From Rhynochetos jubatus (lineage: Eukaryota; Chordata; Aves; Eurypygiformes; Rhynochetidae), in the NCBI GenBank assembly GCA_027574665.1, contig CM050672.1, positions 11,268,001 through 11,332,000 of the forward strand: a DNA stretch of 64,000 bases. The letters run 5' to 3'. This document shows, one piece after another, positions 49,668-63,100 of this stretch; the first letter of the stretch is position 1; every line of letters starts with the position of its first letter. The position numbers were made by a program, and so were the translations under genes. The notes beneath the pieces are model-generated. The model was not told the DNA's origin and did no database searches. It saw only the letters and a program-made list of their open reading frames with translations.

Positions 49668-52600
49668 TCAAACCACGAGAAGCTCCAGCCCAAAATGCAG
49701 CCAAAATGCAGCCCACCTCTGGCAGAATATTAAGAGCACGGAGGGGAGCAAGCGAGGCCTCAAACCACAAGAAGCTCCAGCCCAAAAGGCAGCCAAAATC
49801 CAGCCCACATCCGGGAGAATCTCAAGAGCAGGGGGTGGAGCAAGCCAGGCCTCAAACCACGAGAAGCTCCAGCCCAAAATGCAGCCAAAATCCAGCCCAC
49901 ATCCAGGAGAATCTCAAGAGCAGGGGGTGGAGCAAGCCAGGCCTCAAACCACGAGAAGCTCCAGCCCAAAAGGCAGCCAAAATGCAGCCCATATCCGGGA
50001 GAATCTCAAGAGCAGGGGGTGGAGCAAGCCAGGCCTCAAACCACGAGAAGCTCCAGCCCAAATGCAGCCAAAATGCAGACCACCTCTGGCAGAATATTAA
50101 GAGCAGGGGGTGGAGCAAGCCAGGCCTCAAACCACGAGAAGCTCCAGCCCAAAAGGCAGCCAAAATCCAGCCCACATCCAAGAGAATATTACGAGCAGGG
50201 GATGGAGCAAGCCCGGCCTCAAACTACGAGAAGCTCCAGCCCAAAATGCAGCCAAAATCCAGCCCACATCCGGGAGAATCTCAAGAGCAGGGGGTGGAGC
50301 AAGCCAGGCCTCAAACCTCGAGAAGCTCCAGCCCAAAAGGCAGCCAAAATGCAGCCCACATCCGGGAGAATCTCAAGAGCAGGGGGTGGAGCAAGCCAGG
50401 CCTCAAACCACGAGAAGTTCCAGCCCAAAAGGCAGCCAAAATCCAGCCCACCTCTGGCAGAATATCAAGAGCAGGGTGTGGAGCAAGCCAGGCCTCAAAC
50501 CTCGAGAAGCTCCAGCCCAAAAGGCAGCCAAAATCCAGCCCACATCCGGGAGAATATTACGAGCAGGGGATGGAGCAAGCCAGGCCTCAAACTACGAGAA
50601 GCTCCAGCCCAAAAGGCAGCCAAAATCCAGCCCACCTCTGGGAGAATATCAAGAGCATGGAGGGGAGCAAGCCAGGCCTCAAACCACGAGAAGCTCCAGC
50701 CCAAAATGCAGCCAAAATCCAGCCCACATCCGAGAGAATATTACGAGCAGGGGATGGAGCAAGCCAGGCCTCAAACTACGAGAAGCTCCAGCCCAAAAGG
50801 CAGCCAAAATGCAGCCCACATCCGGGAGAATCTCAAGAGCAGGGGGTGGAGCAAGCCAGGCCTCAAACCACGAGAAGCTCCAGCCCAAAAGGCAGACAAA
50901 ATGCAGCCCACATCCGGGAGAATCTCAAGAGCAGGGGGTGGAGGAAGCCAGGCCTCAAACCACGAGAAGCTCCAGCCCAAAAGGCAGCCAAAATCCAGCC
51001 CGCATGCGGAAAAATCTCAAGAGCAGGGGGTGGAGCAAGCCAGGCCTCAAACCATGAGAAGCTCCAGCCCAAAAGGCAGCCAAAATCCAGCCCGCATGCG
51101 GAAGAATATCAAGAGCATGGAGGGGAGCAAGCCAGGCCTCAAACCACGAGAAGCTCCAGCCCAAAAGGCAGCCAAAATCCAGCCCACATCCGGGAGAAAC
51201 TCAAGAGCAGGGGGTGGAGCAAGCCAGGCCTCAAACCACGAGAAGCTCCTGTCCACAAAGCAGCCAAAATGCAGCCCACATCCGGGAGAATATCAAGAGC
51301 AGGGGGTGGAGCAAGCCAGGCCTCAAACCACGAGAAGCTCCAGCCCAAAAGGCAGCCAAAATCCAGCACACATCAGCAAGAATCTCAAGAGCAGGGGGTG
51401 GAGCAAGCCAGGCCTCAAACCACGAGAAGCTGCAGGCCAAAATGCAGCCAAAATGCAGCCCACATCCGGGAGAATCTCAAGAGCAGGGCGTGGAGCAAGC
51501 CAGGCCTCAAACCACGAGAAGCTCCAGCCCAAAATGCAGCCAAAATCCAGCACCCATCAGCAAGAATCTCAAGAGCAGGGCGTGGAGCAAGCCAGGCCTC
51601 AAACCACGAGAAGCTGCAGGCCAAAATGCAGCCAAAATGCAGCCCACATCCGGGAGAATCTCAAGAGCAGGGGGTGGAGCAAGCCAGGCCTCAAACCACG
51701 AGAAGCTCCAGCCCAAAAGGCAGCCAAAATCCAGCCCACATGCGGAAGAATCTCAAGAGCAGGGGGTGGAGCAAGCCAGGCCTCAAACCACGAGAAGCTC
51801 CAGCCCAAAAGGCAGCCAAAATCCAGAACAACTCTGGGAGAATATCAAGAGCACTAAGGGGAGCAAGCGAGGCCTTAAACCTCGAGAAGTTCCAGCCCAA
51901 AAGGCAGCCAAAATCCAGCCCACATCCGGGAGACTCTCAAGAGCAGGGGTTGGAGCAAGCCAGGCCTCAAACCACGAGAAGCTCCAGCCCAAAACGCAGC
52001 CAAAATGCAGCCCACCTCTGGCAGAATATTAAGAGCACGGAGGGGAGCAAGCGAGGCCTCAATCCACAAGAAGCTCCAGCCCAAAATGCAGCCAAAATCC
52101 AGCCCACATCCACGAGAATCTCAAGAGCAGGGGGTGGAGCAAGCCAGGCCTCAAACCACGAGAAGCTCCAGCCCAAAAGGCAGCCAAAATGCAGCCCATA
52201 TCCGGGAGAATCTCAAGAGCAGGGGGTGGAGCAAGCCAGGCCTCAAACCACGAGAATCTCCAGCCCAAAAGGCAGCCAAAATGCAGCCCACATCCGGGAT
52301 AATCTCAAGAGCAGGGGGTGGAGCAAGCCAGGCCTCAAAACACGAGAAGCTCCAGCCCAAAAGGCAGCCAAAATCCAGCCCACCTCTGGGAGAATATCAA
52401 GAGCAGGGTGTGGAGCAAGCCAGGCCTCAAACCTCGAGAAGCTCCAGCCCAAAAGGCAGCCAAAATCCAGCCTACCTCTGGGAGAATATCAAGAGCACGG
52501 AGGGGAGCAAGCCAGGCCTCAAACCACGAGAAGCTCCAGCCCAAAAGGCAGCCAAAATGCAGCCCACATCTGGGAGAATCTCAAGAGCAGGGGTTGGAGC

Positions 52601-53000
52601 AAGCCAGGCCTCAAACCACGAGAAGCTCCAGCCCAAAACGCAGCCAAAATGCAGCCCAACTCTGGGAGAATATTCAGTGCAAGGAGGGGAGCAATCCAGG
52701 CCTCAAACCACGAGAAGCTCCAGCCCAAAAGGCAGCCAAAATGCAGCCCACATCCGAGAGAATATTACGAGCAGGGGATGGAGCAAGCCAGGCCTCAAAC
52801 TAGGAGAAGCTCCAGCCCAAAAGGCAGCCAAAATGCAGCCCACATCCGGGAGAATCTCAAGAGCAGGGGGTGGAGCAAGCCAGGCCTCAAACCACGAGAA
52901 GCTCCAGCCCAAAAGGCAGACAAAATGCAGCCCACATCCGGGAGAATCTCAAGAGCAGGGGGTGGAGCAAGCCAGGCCTCAAACCACGAGAAGCTCCAGC
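49668..53000 (+). repeat. Large block of about 4 kb, copy B, shortened by whole units
   Basis: The order of variants follows copy A: CTCTGGCAGAATATT, GCATGCGG, CTCCTGTCCACAAAGC, CACACATCAGCAAGAATC, CTGCAGGCC, CACTAAGGGG, CATCCACGAGAATC and GGAGAATATTCAGTGC. Point differences are few. Six units present in copy A are missing, removed at four places, all in multiples of 92 bp. Confidence 0.84.
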
Positions 53001-53132
53001 CCAAAAGGCAGCCAAAATGCAGCCCACATCCGGGAGAATATCAAGAGCAGGGGGTGGAGCAAGCCAGGCCTCAAACCACGAGAAGTTCCGTTCCACAAAG
53101 CAGCCAAAATGCCTCCCACATCCGGGAGAATA

Positions 53133-54144
53133 TCAAGAGCAGGGGGTGGAGCAAGCCAGGCCTCAAACCACGAGAAGCTCCAGCCCAAAAGGCAGCCAAA
53201 ATGCAGCCCACATCAGGGAGAATGACAAGAGCAGGGGGTGGAGCAAGCCAGGCCTCAAACCACGAGAAGCTCTAGCCCAAAAGGCAGCCAAAATCCAGCC
53301 CATATCCGGGAGAATCTCAAGAGCAGGGGGTGGAGCAAGCCAGGCCTCAAACCACGAGAAGCTCCAGCCCAAAATGCAGCCAAAATGCAGCCCACATCCG
53401 GGAGAATCTCAAGAGCAGGGGGTGGAGCAAGCCAGGCCTCAAACCACGAGAAGCTGCAGGCCAAAATGCAGCCAAAATGCAGCCCACATCCGGGAGAATC
53501 TCAAGAGCAGGGCGTGGAGCAAGCCAGGCCTCAAACCACGAGAAGCTCCAGCCCAAAATGCAGCCAAAATCCAGCACACATCAGCAAGAATCTCAAGAGC
53601 AGGGCGTGGAGCAAGCCAGGCCTCAAACCACGAGAAGCTGCAGGCCAAAATGCAGCCAAAATGCAGCCCACATCCGGGAGAATCTCAAGAGCAGGGGGTG
53701 GAGCAAGCCAGGCCTCAAACCACGAGAAGCTCCAGCCCAAAGGGCAGCCAAAATCCAGCCCACATGCGGAAGAATCTCAAGAGCAGGGGGTGGAGCAAGC
53801 CAGGCCTCAAACCACGAGAAGCTCCAGCCCAAAAGGCAGCCAAAATCCAGCCCAATTCTGGGGGAATATAAAGAGCATGGAGGGGAGCAAGCCAGGCCTC
53901 AAACCACAAGAAGCTCCAGCCCAAAATGCAGCCAAACTCCAGCCCACATCCGGGAGAATCTCAAGAGCAGGGGGTGGAGCAAGCCAGGCCTCAAACCACG
54001 AGAAGCTCCAGCCCAAAAGGCAGCCAAAATGCAGCGCATATCCGGGAGAATCTCAAGAGCAGGGGGGGGAGGAAGCCAGGCCTCAAACCACGAGAAGCTC
54101 CAGCCCAAAATGCAGCCAAAATCCAGCCCGCATGCGGAAGAATC
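53133..54144 (+). repeat. 11-unit repeat (1012 bp), copy 1
   Basis: 53133-54166 appears identical to 54145-55178, about 1034 bp at an offset of exactly 1012 bp. Markers shared at fixed spacing are GAATGAC (53221 and 54233), GCTCTAGCCC, CTGCAGGCC, CATCAGCAAGAATC, the GGGGGAATATAAAGAGC unit and the run of eight G in CAGGGGGGGGAGG. The match ends at ATATC/ATCTC on the left and GCAAGCC/GCAACCC on the right. Confidence 0.92.
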
Positions 54145-55156
54145 TCAAGAGCAGGGGGTGGAGCAAGCCAGGCCTCAAACCACGAGAAGCTCCAGCCCAA
54201 AAGGCAGCCAAAATGCAGCCCACATCAGGGAGAATGACAAGAGCAGGGGGTGGAGCAAGCCAGGCCTCAAACCACGAGAAGCTCTAGCCCAAAAGGCAGC
54301 CAAAATCCAGCCCATATCCGGGAGAATCTCAAGAGCAGGGGGTGGAGCAAGCCAGGCCTCAAACCACGAGAAGCTCCAGCCCAAAATGCAGCCAAAATGC
54401 AGCCCACATCCGGGAGAATCTCAAGAGCAGGGGGTGGAGCAAGCCAGGCCTCAAACCACGAGAAGCTGCAGGCCAAAATGCAGCCAAAATGCAGCCCACA
54501 TCCGGGAGAATCTCAAGAGCAGGGCGTGGAGCAAGCCAGGCCTCAAACCACGAGAAGCTCCAGCCCAAAATGCAGCCAAAATCCAGCACACATCAGCAAG
54601 AATCTCAAGAGCAGGGCGTGGAGCAAGCCAGGCCTCAAACCACGAGAAGCTGCAGGCCAAAATGCAGCCAAAATGCAGCCCACATCCGGGAGAATCTCAA
54701 GAGCAGGGGGTGGAGCAAGCCAGGCCTCAAACCACGAGAAGCTCCAGCCCAAAGGGCAGCCAAAATCCAGCCCACATGCGGAAGAATCTCAAGAGCAGGG
54801 GGTGGAGCAAGCCAGGCCTCAAACCACGAGAAGCTCCAGCCCAAAAGGCAGCCAAAATCCAGCCCAATTCTGGGGGAATATAAAGAGCATGGAGGGGAGC
54901 AAGCCAGGCCTCAAACCACAAGAAGCTCCAGCCCAAAATGCAGCCAAACTCCAGCCCACATCCGGGAGAATCTCAAGAGCAGGGGGTGGAGCAAGCCAGG
55001 CCTCAAACCACGAGAAGCTCCAGCCCAAAAGGCAGCCAAAATGCAGCGCATATCCGGGAGAATCTCAAGAGCAGGGGGGGGAGGAAGCCAGGCCTCAAAC
55101 CACGAGAAGCTCCAGCCCAAAATGCAGCCAAAATCCAGCCCGCATGCGGAAGAATC
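54145..55156 (+). repeat. 11-unit repeat (1012 bp), copy 2
   Basis: This is the tandem partner of the preceding block. It also forms the start of the 40-unit repeat, so the same 11 units occur a third time at 57825-58836. Confidence 0.92.
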
Positions 55157-57824
55157 TCAAGAGCAGGGGGTGGAGCAACCCAGGCCTCAAAACACGAGAA
55201 GCTCCAGCCCAAAAGGCAGCCAAAATCCAGCCCACCTCTGGGAGAATATCAAGAGCAGGGTGTGGAGCAAGCCAGGCCTCAAACCTCGAGAAGCTCCAGC
55301 CCAAAAGGCATCCAAAATCCAGCCTACCTCTGGGAGAATATCAAGAGCACGGAGGGGAGCAAGCCAGGCCTCAAACCACGAGAAGTTCCAGCCCAAAAGG
55401 CAGCCAAAATGCAGCCCACATCTGGGAGAATCTCAAGAGCAGGGGTTGGAGCAAGCCAGGCTTCAAACCACGAGAAGCTCCAGCCCAAAACGCAGCCAAA
55501 ATGCAGCCCACATCTGGGAGAATATTAAGAGCAAGGGGGGGAGCAATCCAGGCCTCAAACCACGAGAAGCTCCAGCCCAAAAGGCAGCCAAAATCCAGCC
55601 CACATCCGAGAGCATATTACGAGCAGGGGATGGAGCAAGCCAGGCCTCAAACTACGAGAAGCTCCATCCCAAAAGGCAGCCAAAATGCAGCCCACATCCG
55701 GGAGAATCTCAAGAGCAGGGGGTGGAGCAAGCCAGGCCTCAAACCACGAGAAGCTCCAGCCCAAAAGGCAGACAAAATGCAGCCCACATCCGGGAGAATC
55801 TCAAGAGCAGGGGGTGGAGCAAGCCAGGCCTCAAACCACGAGAAGCTCCAGCCCAAAATGCAGCCAAAATCCAGCCCACCTCTGGGAGAATATCAAGAGC
55901 ATGGAGGGGAGCAAGCCAGGCCTCAAACCACGAGAAGCTCCAGCCCAAAATGCAGCCAAAATGCAGCCCACCTCCGGGAGAATCTCAAGAGCAGGGGGTG
56001 GAGCAAGGCAGGCCTCAAACCACGAGAAGCTGCAGGCCAAAATGCAGCCAAAATGCAGCCCACATCCGGGAGAATCTCAAGAGCAGGGGGTGGAGCAATC
56101 CAGGCCTCAAACCACGAGAAGCTCCAGCCCAAAAGGCAGCCAAAATCCAGCCCACATCCGGGAGAAACTCAAGAGCAGGGGGTGGAGCAAGCCAGGCCTC
56201 AAACCACGAGAAGCTCCGGTCCACAAAGCAGCCAAAATGCCTCCCACATCCGGGAGAATATCAAGAGCAGGGGGTGGAGCAAGCCAGGCCTCAAACCACG
56301 AGAAGCTCAAGCCCAAAAGGCAGCCAAAATGCAGCCCACATCAGGGAGAATGACAAGAGCAGGGGGTGGAGCAAGCCAGGCCTCAAACCACGAGAAGCTC
56401 CAGCCCAAAAGGCAGCCAAAATCCAGCACACATCAGCAAGAATCTCAAGAGCAGGGGGTGGAGCAAGCCAGGCCTCAAACCACGAGAAGCTGCAGGCCAA
56501 AAGGCAGCCAAAATGCAGCCCACATCCAGGAGAATCTCAAGAGCAGGGGGTGGAGCAAGCCAGGCCTCAAACCACGAGAAGCTCCAGCCCAAAAGGCAGC
56601 CAAAATCCAGCCCACATGCGGAAGAATCTCAAGAGCAGGGGGTGGAGCAAGCCAGGCCTCAAACCACGAGAATCTCCAGCCCAAAAGGCAGCCAAAATGC
56701 AGCCCACATCCGGGATAATCTCAAGAGCAGGGGGTGGAGCAAGCCAGGCCTCAAACCACGAGAAGCTCCAGCCCAAAAGGCAGCCAAAATCCAGCCCACA
56801 TCCGGGAGAATATTACGAGCAGGGGGTGGAGCAAGCCAGGCCTCAAACCACGAGAAGATCCAGCCCAAAAGGCAGCCAAAATCCAGCCCGCATGCGGAAG
56901 AATCTCAAGAGCAGGGGGTGGAGCAAGCCAGGCCTCAAAACACGAGAAGCTCCAGCCCAAAAGGCAGCCAAAATCCAGCCCACCTCTGGGAGAATATCAA
57001 GAGCAGGGTGTGGAGCAAGCCAGGCCTCAAACCTCGAGAAGCTCCAGCCCAAAAGGCAGCCAAAATCCAGCCTACCTCTGGGAGAATATCAAGAGCACGG
57101 AGGGGAGCAAGCCAGGCCTCAAACCACGAGAAGTTCCAGCCCAAAATGCAGCCAAAATGCAGCCCACATCTGGGAGAATCTCAAGAGCAGGGGTTGGAGC
57201 AAGCCAGGCCTCAAACCACGAGAAGCTCCAGCCCAAAACGCAGCCAAAATGCAGCCCACCTCTGGGAGAATATTCAGTGCAAGGAGGGGAGCAATCCAGG
57301 CCTCAAACTACGAGAAGCTCCAGCCCAAAAGGCAGCCAAAATGCAGCCCACATCCGAGAGAATATTACGAGCAGGGGATGGAGCAAGCCAGGCCTCAAAC
57401 TAGGAGAAGCTCCAGCCCAAAAGGCAGCCAAAATGCAGCCCACATCCGGGAGAATCTCAAGAGCAGGGGGTGGAGCAAGCCAGGCCTCAAACCACGAGAA
57501 GCTCCAGCCCAAAAGGCAGACAAAATGCAGCCCACATACGGGACAATCTCAAGAGCAGGGGGTGGAGCAAGCCAGGCCTCAAACCACGAGAAGCTCCAGC
57601 CCAAAAGGCAGCCAAAATGCAGCCCACATCCGGGAGAATATCAAGAGCAGGGGGTGGAGCAATCCAGGCCTCAAACCACGAGAAGCTCCAGCCCAAAAGG
57701 CAGCCAAAATGCAGCCCAACTCCGGGAGAAACTCAAGAGCAGGGGGTGGAGCAAGCCAGGCCTCAAACCACGAGAAGTTCCGTTCCACAAAGCAGCCAAA
57801 ATGCCTCCCACATCCGGGAGAATA
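54145..57824 (+). repeat. 40-unit higher-order repeat (3680 bp), copy 1
   Basis: 54145-56150 matches 57825-59830 at an offset of exactly 3680 bp, with about three substitutions visible in 2 kb: GGCATCC against GGCAGCC near 55310, CTCCAGCCC against CTCCGGCCC near 55575, and GAGCATATT against GAGAATATT near 55612. The GAATGAC marker lies at 54233, 56349, 57913 and 60029, spaced 23, 17 and 23 units. The part at 56567-57512 also matches 48472-49417 at an offset of 8095 bp. Confidence 0.9.
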
Positions 57825-60160
57825 TCAAGAGCAGGGGGTGGAGCAAGCCAGGCCTCAAACCACGAGAAGCTCCAGCCCAAAAGGCAGCCAAAATGCAGCC
57901 CACATCAGGGAGAATGACAAGAGCAGGGGGTGGAGCAAGCCAGGCCTCAAACCACGAGAAGCTCTAGCCCAAAAGGCAGCCAAAATCCAGCCCATATCCG
58001 GGAGAATCTCAAGAGCAGGGGGTGGAGCAAGCCAGGCCTCAAACCACGAGAAGCTCCAGCCCAAAATGCAGCCAAAATGCAGCCCACATCCGGGAGAATC
58101 TCAAGAGCAGGGGGTGGAGCAAGCCAGGCCTCAAACCACGAGAAGCTGCAGGCCAAAATGCAGCCAAAATGCAGCCCACATCCGGGAGAATCTCAAGAGC
58201 AGGGCGTGGAGCAAGCCAGGCCTCAAACCACGAGAAGCTCCAGCCCAAAATGCAGCCAAAATCCAGCACACATCAGCAAGAATCTCAAGAGCAGGGCGTG
58301 GAGCAAGCCAGGCCTCAAACCACGAGAAGCTGCAGGCCAAAATGCAGCCAAAATGCAGCCCACATCCGGGAGAATCTCAAGAGCAGGGGGTGGAGCAAGC
58401 CAGGCCTCAAACCACGAGAAGCTCCAGCCCAAAGGGCAGCCAAAATCCAGCCCACATGCGGAAGAATCTCAAGAGCAGGGGGTGGAGCAAGCCAGGCCTC
58501 AAACCACGAGAAGCTCCAGCCCAAAAGGCAGCCAAAATCCAGCCCAATTCTGGGGGAATATAAAGAGCATGGAGGGGAGCAAGCCAGGCCTCAAACCACA
58601 AGAAGCTCCAGCCCAAAATGCAGCCAAACTCCAGCCCACATCCGGGAGAATCTCAAGAGCAGGGGGTGGAGCAAGCCAGGCCTCAAACCACGAGAAGCTC
58701 CAGCCCAAAAGGCAGCCAAAATGCAGCGCATATCCGGGAGAATCTCAAGAGCAGGGGGGGGAGGAAGCCAGGCCTCAAACCACGAGAAGCTCCAGCCCAA
58801 AATGCAGCCAAAATCCAGCCCGCATGCGGAAGAATCTCAAGAGCAGGGGGTGGAGCAACCCAGGCCTCAAAACACGAGAAGCTCCAGCCCAAAAGGCAGC
58901 CAAAATCCAGCCCACCTCTGGGAGAATATCAAGAGCAGGGTGTGGAGCAAGCCAGGCCTCAAACCTCGAGAAGCTCCAGCCCAAAAGGCAGCCAAAATCC
59001 AGCCTACCTCTGGGAGAATATCAAGAGCACGGAGGGGAGCAAGCCAGGCCTCAAACCACGAGAAGTTCCAGCCCAAAAGGCAGCCAAAATGCAGCCCACA
59101 TCTGGGAGAATCTCAAGAGCAGGGGTTGGAGCAAGCCAGGCTTCAAACCACGAGAAGCTCCAGCCCAAAACGCAGCCAAAATGCAGCCCACATCTGGGAG
59201 AATATTAAGAGCAAGGGGGGGAGCAATCCAGGCCTCAAACCACGAGAAGCTCCGGCCCAAAAGGCAGCCAAAATCCAGCCCACATCCGAGAGAATATTAC
59301 GAGCAGGGGATGGAGCAAGCCAGGCCTCAAACTACGAGAAGCTCCATCCCAAAAGGCAGCCAAAATGCAGCCCACATCCGGGAGAATCTCAAGAGCAGGG
59401 GGTGGAGCAAGCCAGGCCTCAAACCACGAGAAGCTCCAGCCCAAAAGGCAGACAAAATGCAGCCCACATCCGGGAGAATCTCAAGAGCAGGGGGTGGAGC
59501 AAGCCAGGCCTCAAACCACGAGAAGCTCCAGCCCAAAATGCAGCCAAAATCCAGCCCACCTCTGGGAGAATATCAAGAGCATGGAGGGGAGCAAGCCAGG
59601 CCTCAAACCACGAGAAGCTCCAGCCCAAAATGCAGCCAAAATGCAGCCCACCTCCGGGAGAATCTCAAGAGCAGGGGGTGGAGCAAGGCAGGCCTCAAAC
59701 CACGAGAAGCTGCAGGCCAAAATGCAGCCAAAATGCAGCCCACATCCGGGAGAATCTCAAGAGCAGGGGGTGGAGCAATCCAGGCCTCAAACCACGAGAA
59801 GCTCCAGCCCAAAAGGCAGCCAAAATCCAGCCCACATCCAGGAGAATCTCAAGAGCAGGGGGTGGAGCAAGCCAGGCCTCAAACCACGAGAAGCTCTGGT
59901 CCACAAAGCAGCCAAAATGCCTCCCACATCCGGGAGAATATCAAGAGCAGGGGGTGGAGCAAGCCAGGCCTCAAACCACGAGAAGCTCCAGCCCAAAAGG
60001 CAGCCAAAATGCAGCCCACATCAGGGAGAATGACAAGAGCAGGGGGTGGAGCAAGCCAGGCCTCAAACCACGAGAAGCTCCAGCCCAAAAGGCAGCCAAA
60101 ATCCAGCACACATCAGCAAGAATCTCAAGAGAAGGGCGTGGAGCAAGCCAGGCCTCAAAC
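57825..60160 (+). repeat. 40-unit higher-order repeat, copy 2 (partial)
   Basis: This copy follows copy 1 unit for unit to about 59830, then with more differences (for example CATCCAGGAG near 59835 and CTCTGGTCC near 59893) to the GAATGAC unit at 60029. Beyond about 60160 the order of variants changes and the 40-unit period is lost. Confidence 0.88.
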
Positions 60161-63100
60161 CACGAGAAGCTGCAGGCCAAAATGCAGCCAAAATGCAGCC
60201 CACATCCGGGAGAATCTCAAGAGCAGGGGGTGGAGCAAGCCAGGCCTCAAACCACGAGAAGCTCCAGCCCAAAAGGCAGCCAAAATCCAGCCCACATGCG
60301 GAAGAATCTCAAGAGCAGGGGGTGGAGCAAGCCAGGCCTCAAACCACGAGAAGCTCCAGCCCAAAAGGCAGCCAAAATCCAGCCCACATCAGGAAGAATC
60401 TCAAGAGCAGGGGGTGGAGCAAGCCAGGCCTTAAACCACGAGAAGTTCCAGCCCAAAAGGCAGCCAAAATGCAGCCCACATCAGGGAGAATTTCAAGAGC
60501 AGGGTGTGGAGCAAGCCTGGCCACAAACCACGAGAAGCTCCAGCCCAAAAGGCAGCCAAAATCCAGCCCAATTCTGGGGGAATATAAAGAGCATGGAGGG
60601 GAGCAAGCCAGGCCTCAAACCACGAGAAGCTCCAGCCCAAAAGGCAGCCAAAATGCAGCCCACCTCCGGGAGAATCTCAAGAGCAGGGGGTGGAGCAAGC
60701 CAGGCCTCAAACCACGAGAAGCTCCAGCCCAAGAATCAGCCAAAATGCAGCCCACCTCCCTGAGAATATCAAGAGCAGGGGGTGGAGCAAGCCAGGCCTC
60801 AAACCACGAGAAGCTCCAGCCCTAAAGGCAGCCAAAATGCAGCCCACATCCGGGAGAATCTCAAGAGCAGGGGGTGGAGCAATGCAGGCCTTAAACCACG
60901 AGAAGCTCCAGCCCAAAAGGCAGCCAAAATCCAGCCCATATTCGGGAGAATCTCAAGAGCAGGGGGTGGAGCAAGCCAGGCCTCAAACCACGAGAAGCTC
61001 CAGCCCAAAAGGCAGCCAAAATGCAGCCCACATCCGGGAGAATCTCAAGAGCAGAGGGTGGAGCAAGCCAGGCCTCAAACCACGAGAAGCTCCAGCCCAA
61101 AAGGCAGCCAAAATCCAGCCCACATGCGGAAGAATCTCAAGAGCAGGGGGTGGAGCAAGCCAGGCCTCAAACCACGAGAAGCTCCAGCCCAAAAGGCAGC
61201 CAAAATCCAGCCCACATCTGGGAGAATATCAAGAGCACGGAGGGGAGCAAGCCAGGCCTCAAACCACGAGAAGCTCCAGCCCAAAATGCAGCCAAAATCC
61301 AGCACACATCAGCAAGAATCTCAAGAGCAGGGCGTGGAGCAAGCCAGGCCTCAAACCACGAGAAGCTCCAGCCCAAAACGCAGCCAAAATGCAGCCCACC
61401 TCTGGGAAAATATTAAGAGCAAGGAGGGGAGCAATCCAGGCCTCAAACCACGAGAAGCTCCAGCCCAAAAGGCAGCCAAAATCCAGCCCACATCCGAGAG
61501 AATATTACGAGCAGGGGATGGAGCAAGCCAGGCCTCAAACTACGAGAAGCTCCAGCCCAAAAGGCAGCCAAAATCCAGCCCACATCCGGGAGAATATCAA
61601 GAGCAGGGGGTGGAGCAAGCCAGGCCTCAAACCACAAGAAGCTCCAGCCCAAAAGGCAGCCAAAATGCAGCCCACATCCGGGAGAATCTCAAGAGCAGGG
61701 GGTGGAGCAAGCCAGGCCTCAAACCACGAGAAGCTCCAGCCCAAAAGGCAGCCAAAATCCAGCCCACCTCTGGGAGAATATCAAGAGCATGGAGGGGAGC
61801 AAGCCAGGCCTCAAACCACGAGAAGCTCCAGCCCAAAATGCAGCCAAAATCCAGCACACATCAGCAAGAATCTCAAGAGCAGGGGGTGGAGAAAGCCAGG
61901 CCTCAAACCACGAGAAGCTGCAGGCCAAAATGCAGCCAAAATGCAGCCCACATCCGGGAGAATCTCAAGAGCAGGGGGTGGAGCAATCCAGGCCTCAAAC
62001 CACGAGAAGCTCCAGCCCAAAAGGCAGCAAAATCCAGCCCACATCCGGGAGAAACTCAAGAGCAGGGGGTGGAGCAAGCCAGGCCTCAAACCACGAGAAG
62101 CTCCAGCCCAAAAGGCAGCCAAAATCCAGCACACATCAGCAAGAATCTCAAGAGCAGGGGGTGGAGCAAGCCAGGCCTCAAACCATGAGAAGCTCCAGCC
62201 CAAAATGCAGCCAAAATCCAGCACACATCAGCAAGAATCTCAAGAGCAGGGCGTGGAGCAAGCCAGGCCTCAAACCACGAGAAGCTCCAGGTCAAAAGGC
62301 AGCCAAAATGCAGCCCACATCCGGGAGAATCTCAAGAGCAGGGGGTGGAGCAAGCCAGGCCTCAAACCACGAGAAGCTCCAGCCCAAAATGCAGCCAAAA
62401 TCCAGCACACATCAGCAAGAATCTCAAGAGCAGGGCGTGGAGCAAGCCAGGCCTCAAACCACGAGAAGCTGCAGGCCAAAATGCAGCCAAAATGCAGCCC
62501 ACATCCGGGAGAATCTCAAGAGCAGGGGGTGGAGCAAGCCAGGCCTCAAACCACGAGAAGCTCCAGCCCAAAAGGCAGCCAAAATCCAGCCCACATCAGC
62601 AAGAATCTCAAGAGCAGGGGGTGGAGCAAGCCAGGCCTCAAACCACGAGAAGATCCAGCCCAAAAGGCAACCAAAATCCAGCCCACATGCGGAAGAATCT
62701 CAAGAGCAGGGGGTGGAGCAAGCCAGGCCTTAAACCACGAGAAGTTCCAGCCCAAAAGGCAGCCAAAATGCAGCCCACATCAGGGAGAATTTCAAGAGCA
62801 CGGTGTGGAGCAAGCCTGGCCACAAACCACGAGAAGCTCCAGCCCAAAAGGCAGCCAAAATGCAGCCCACATCTGTAGAATCTCAAAAGCAGGGGGTGGA
62901 GCAAGCCAGGTCTCAAACCACGAGAAGCTCCGGCCCAAAATGCAGCGAAACTCCAGCCCACCTCCGCGAGAATCTCAAGAGCAGGGGGTGGAGCAAGCCA
63001 GGCCTCAAACCACGAGAAGCTCCAGCCCAAAAGGCAGCCAAAATCCAGCCCAATTCTGGGGGAATATAAAGAGCATGGAGGGGAGCAAGCCAGGCCTCAA

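Noticed and set aside
54055-54075. G-quadruplex from the GGGGGGGG run and the GGGGGTGG words
   Set aside because: Each unit has one long G run plus short ones separated by more than 15 bases; four G runs with short loops are not present.
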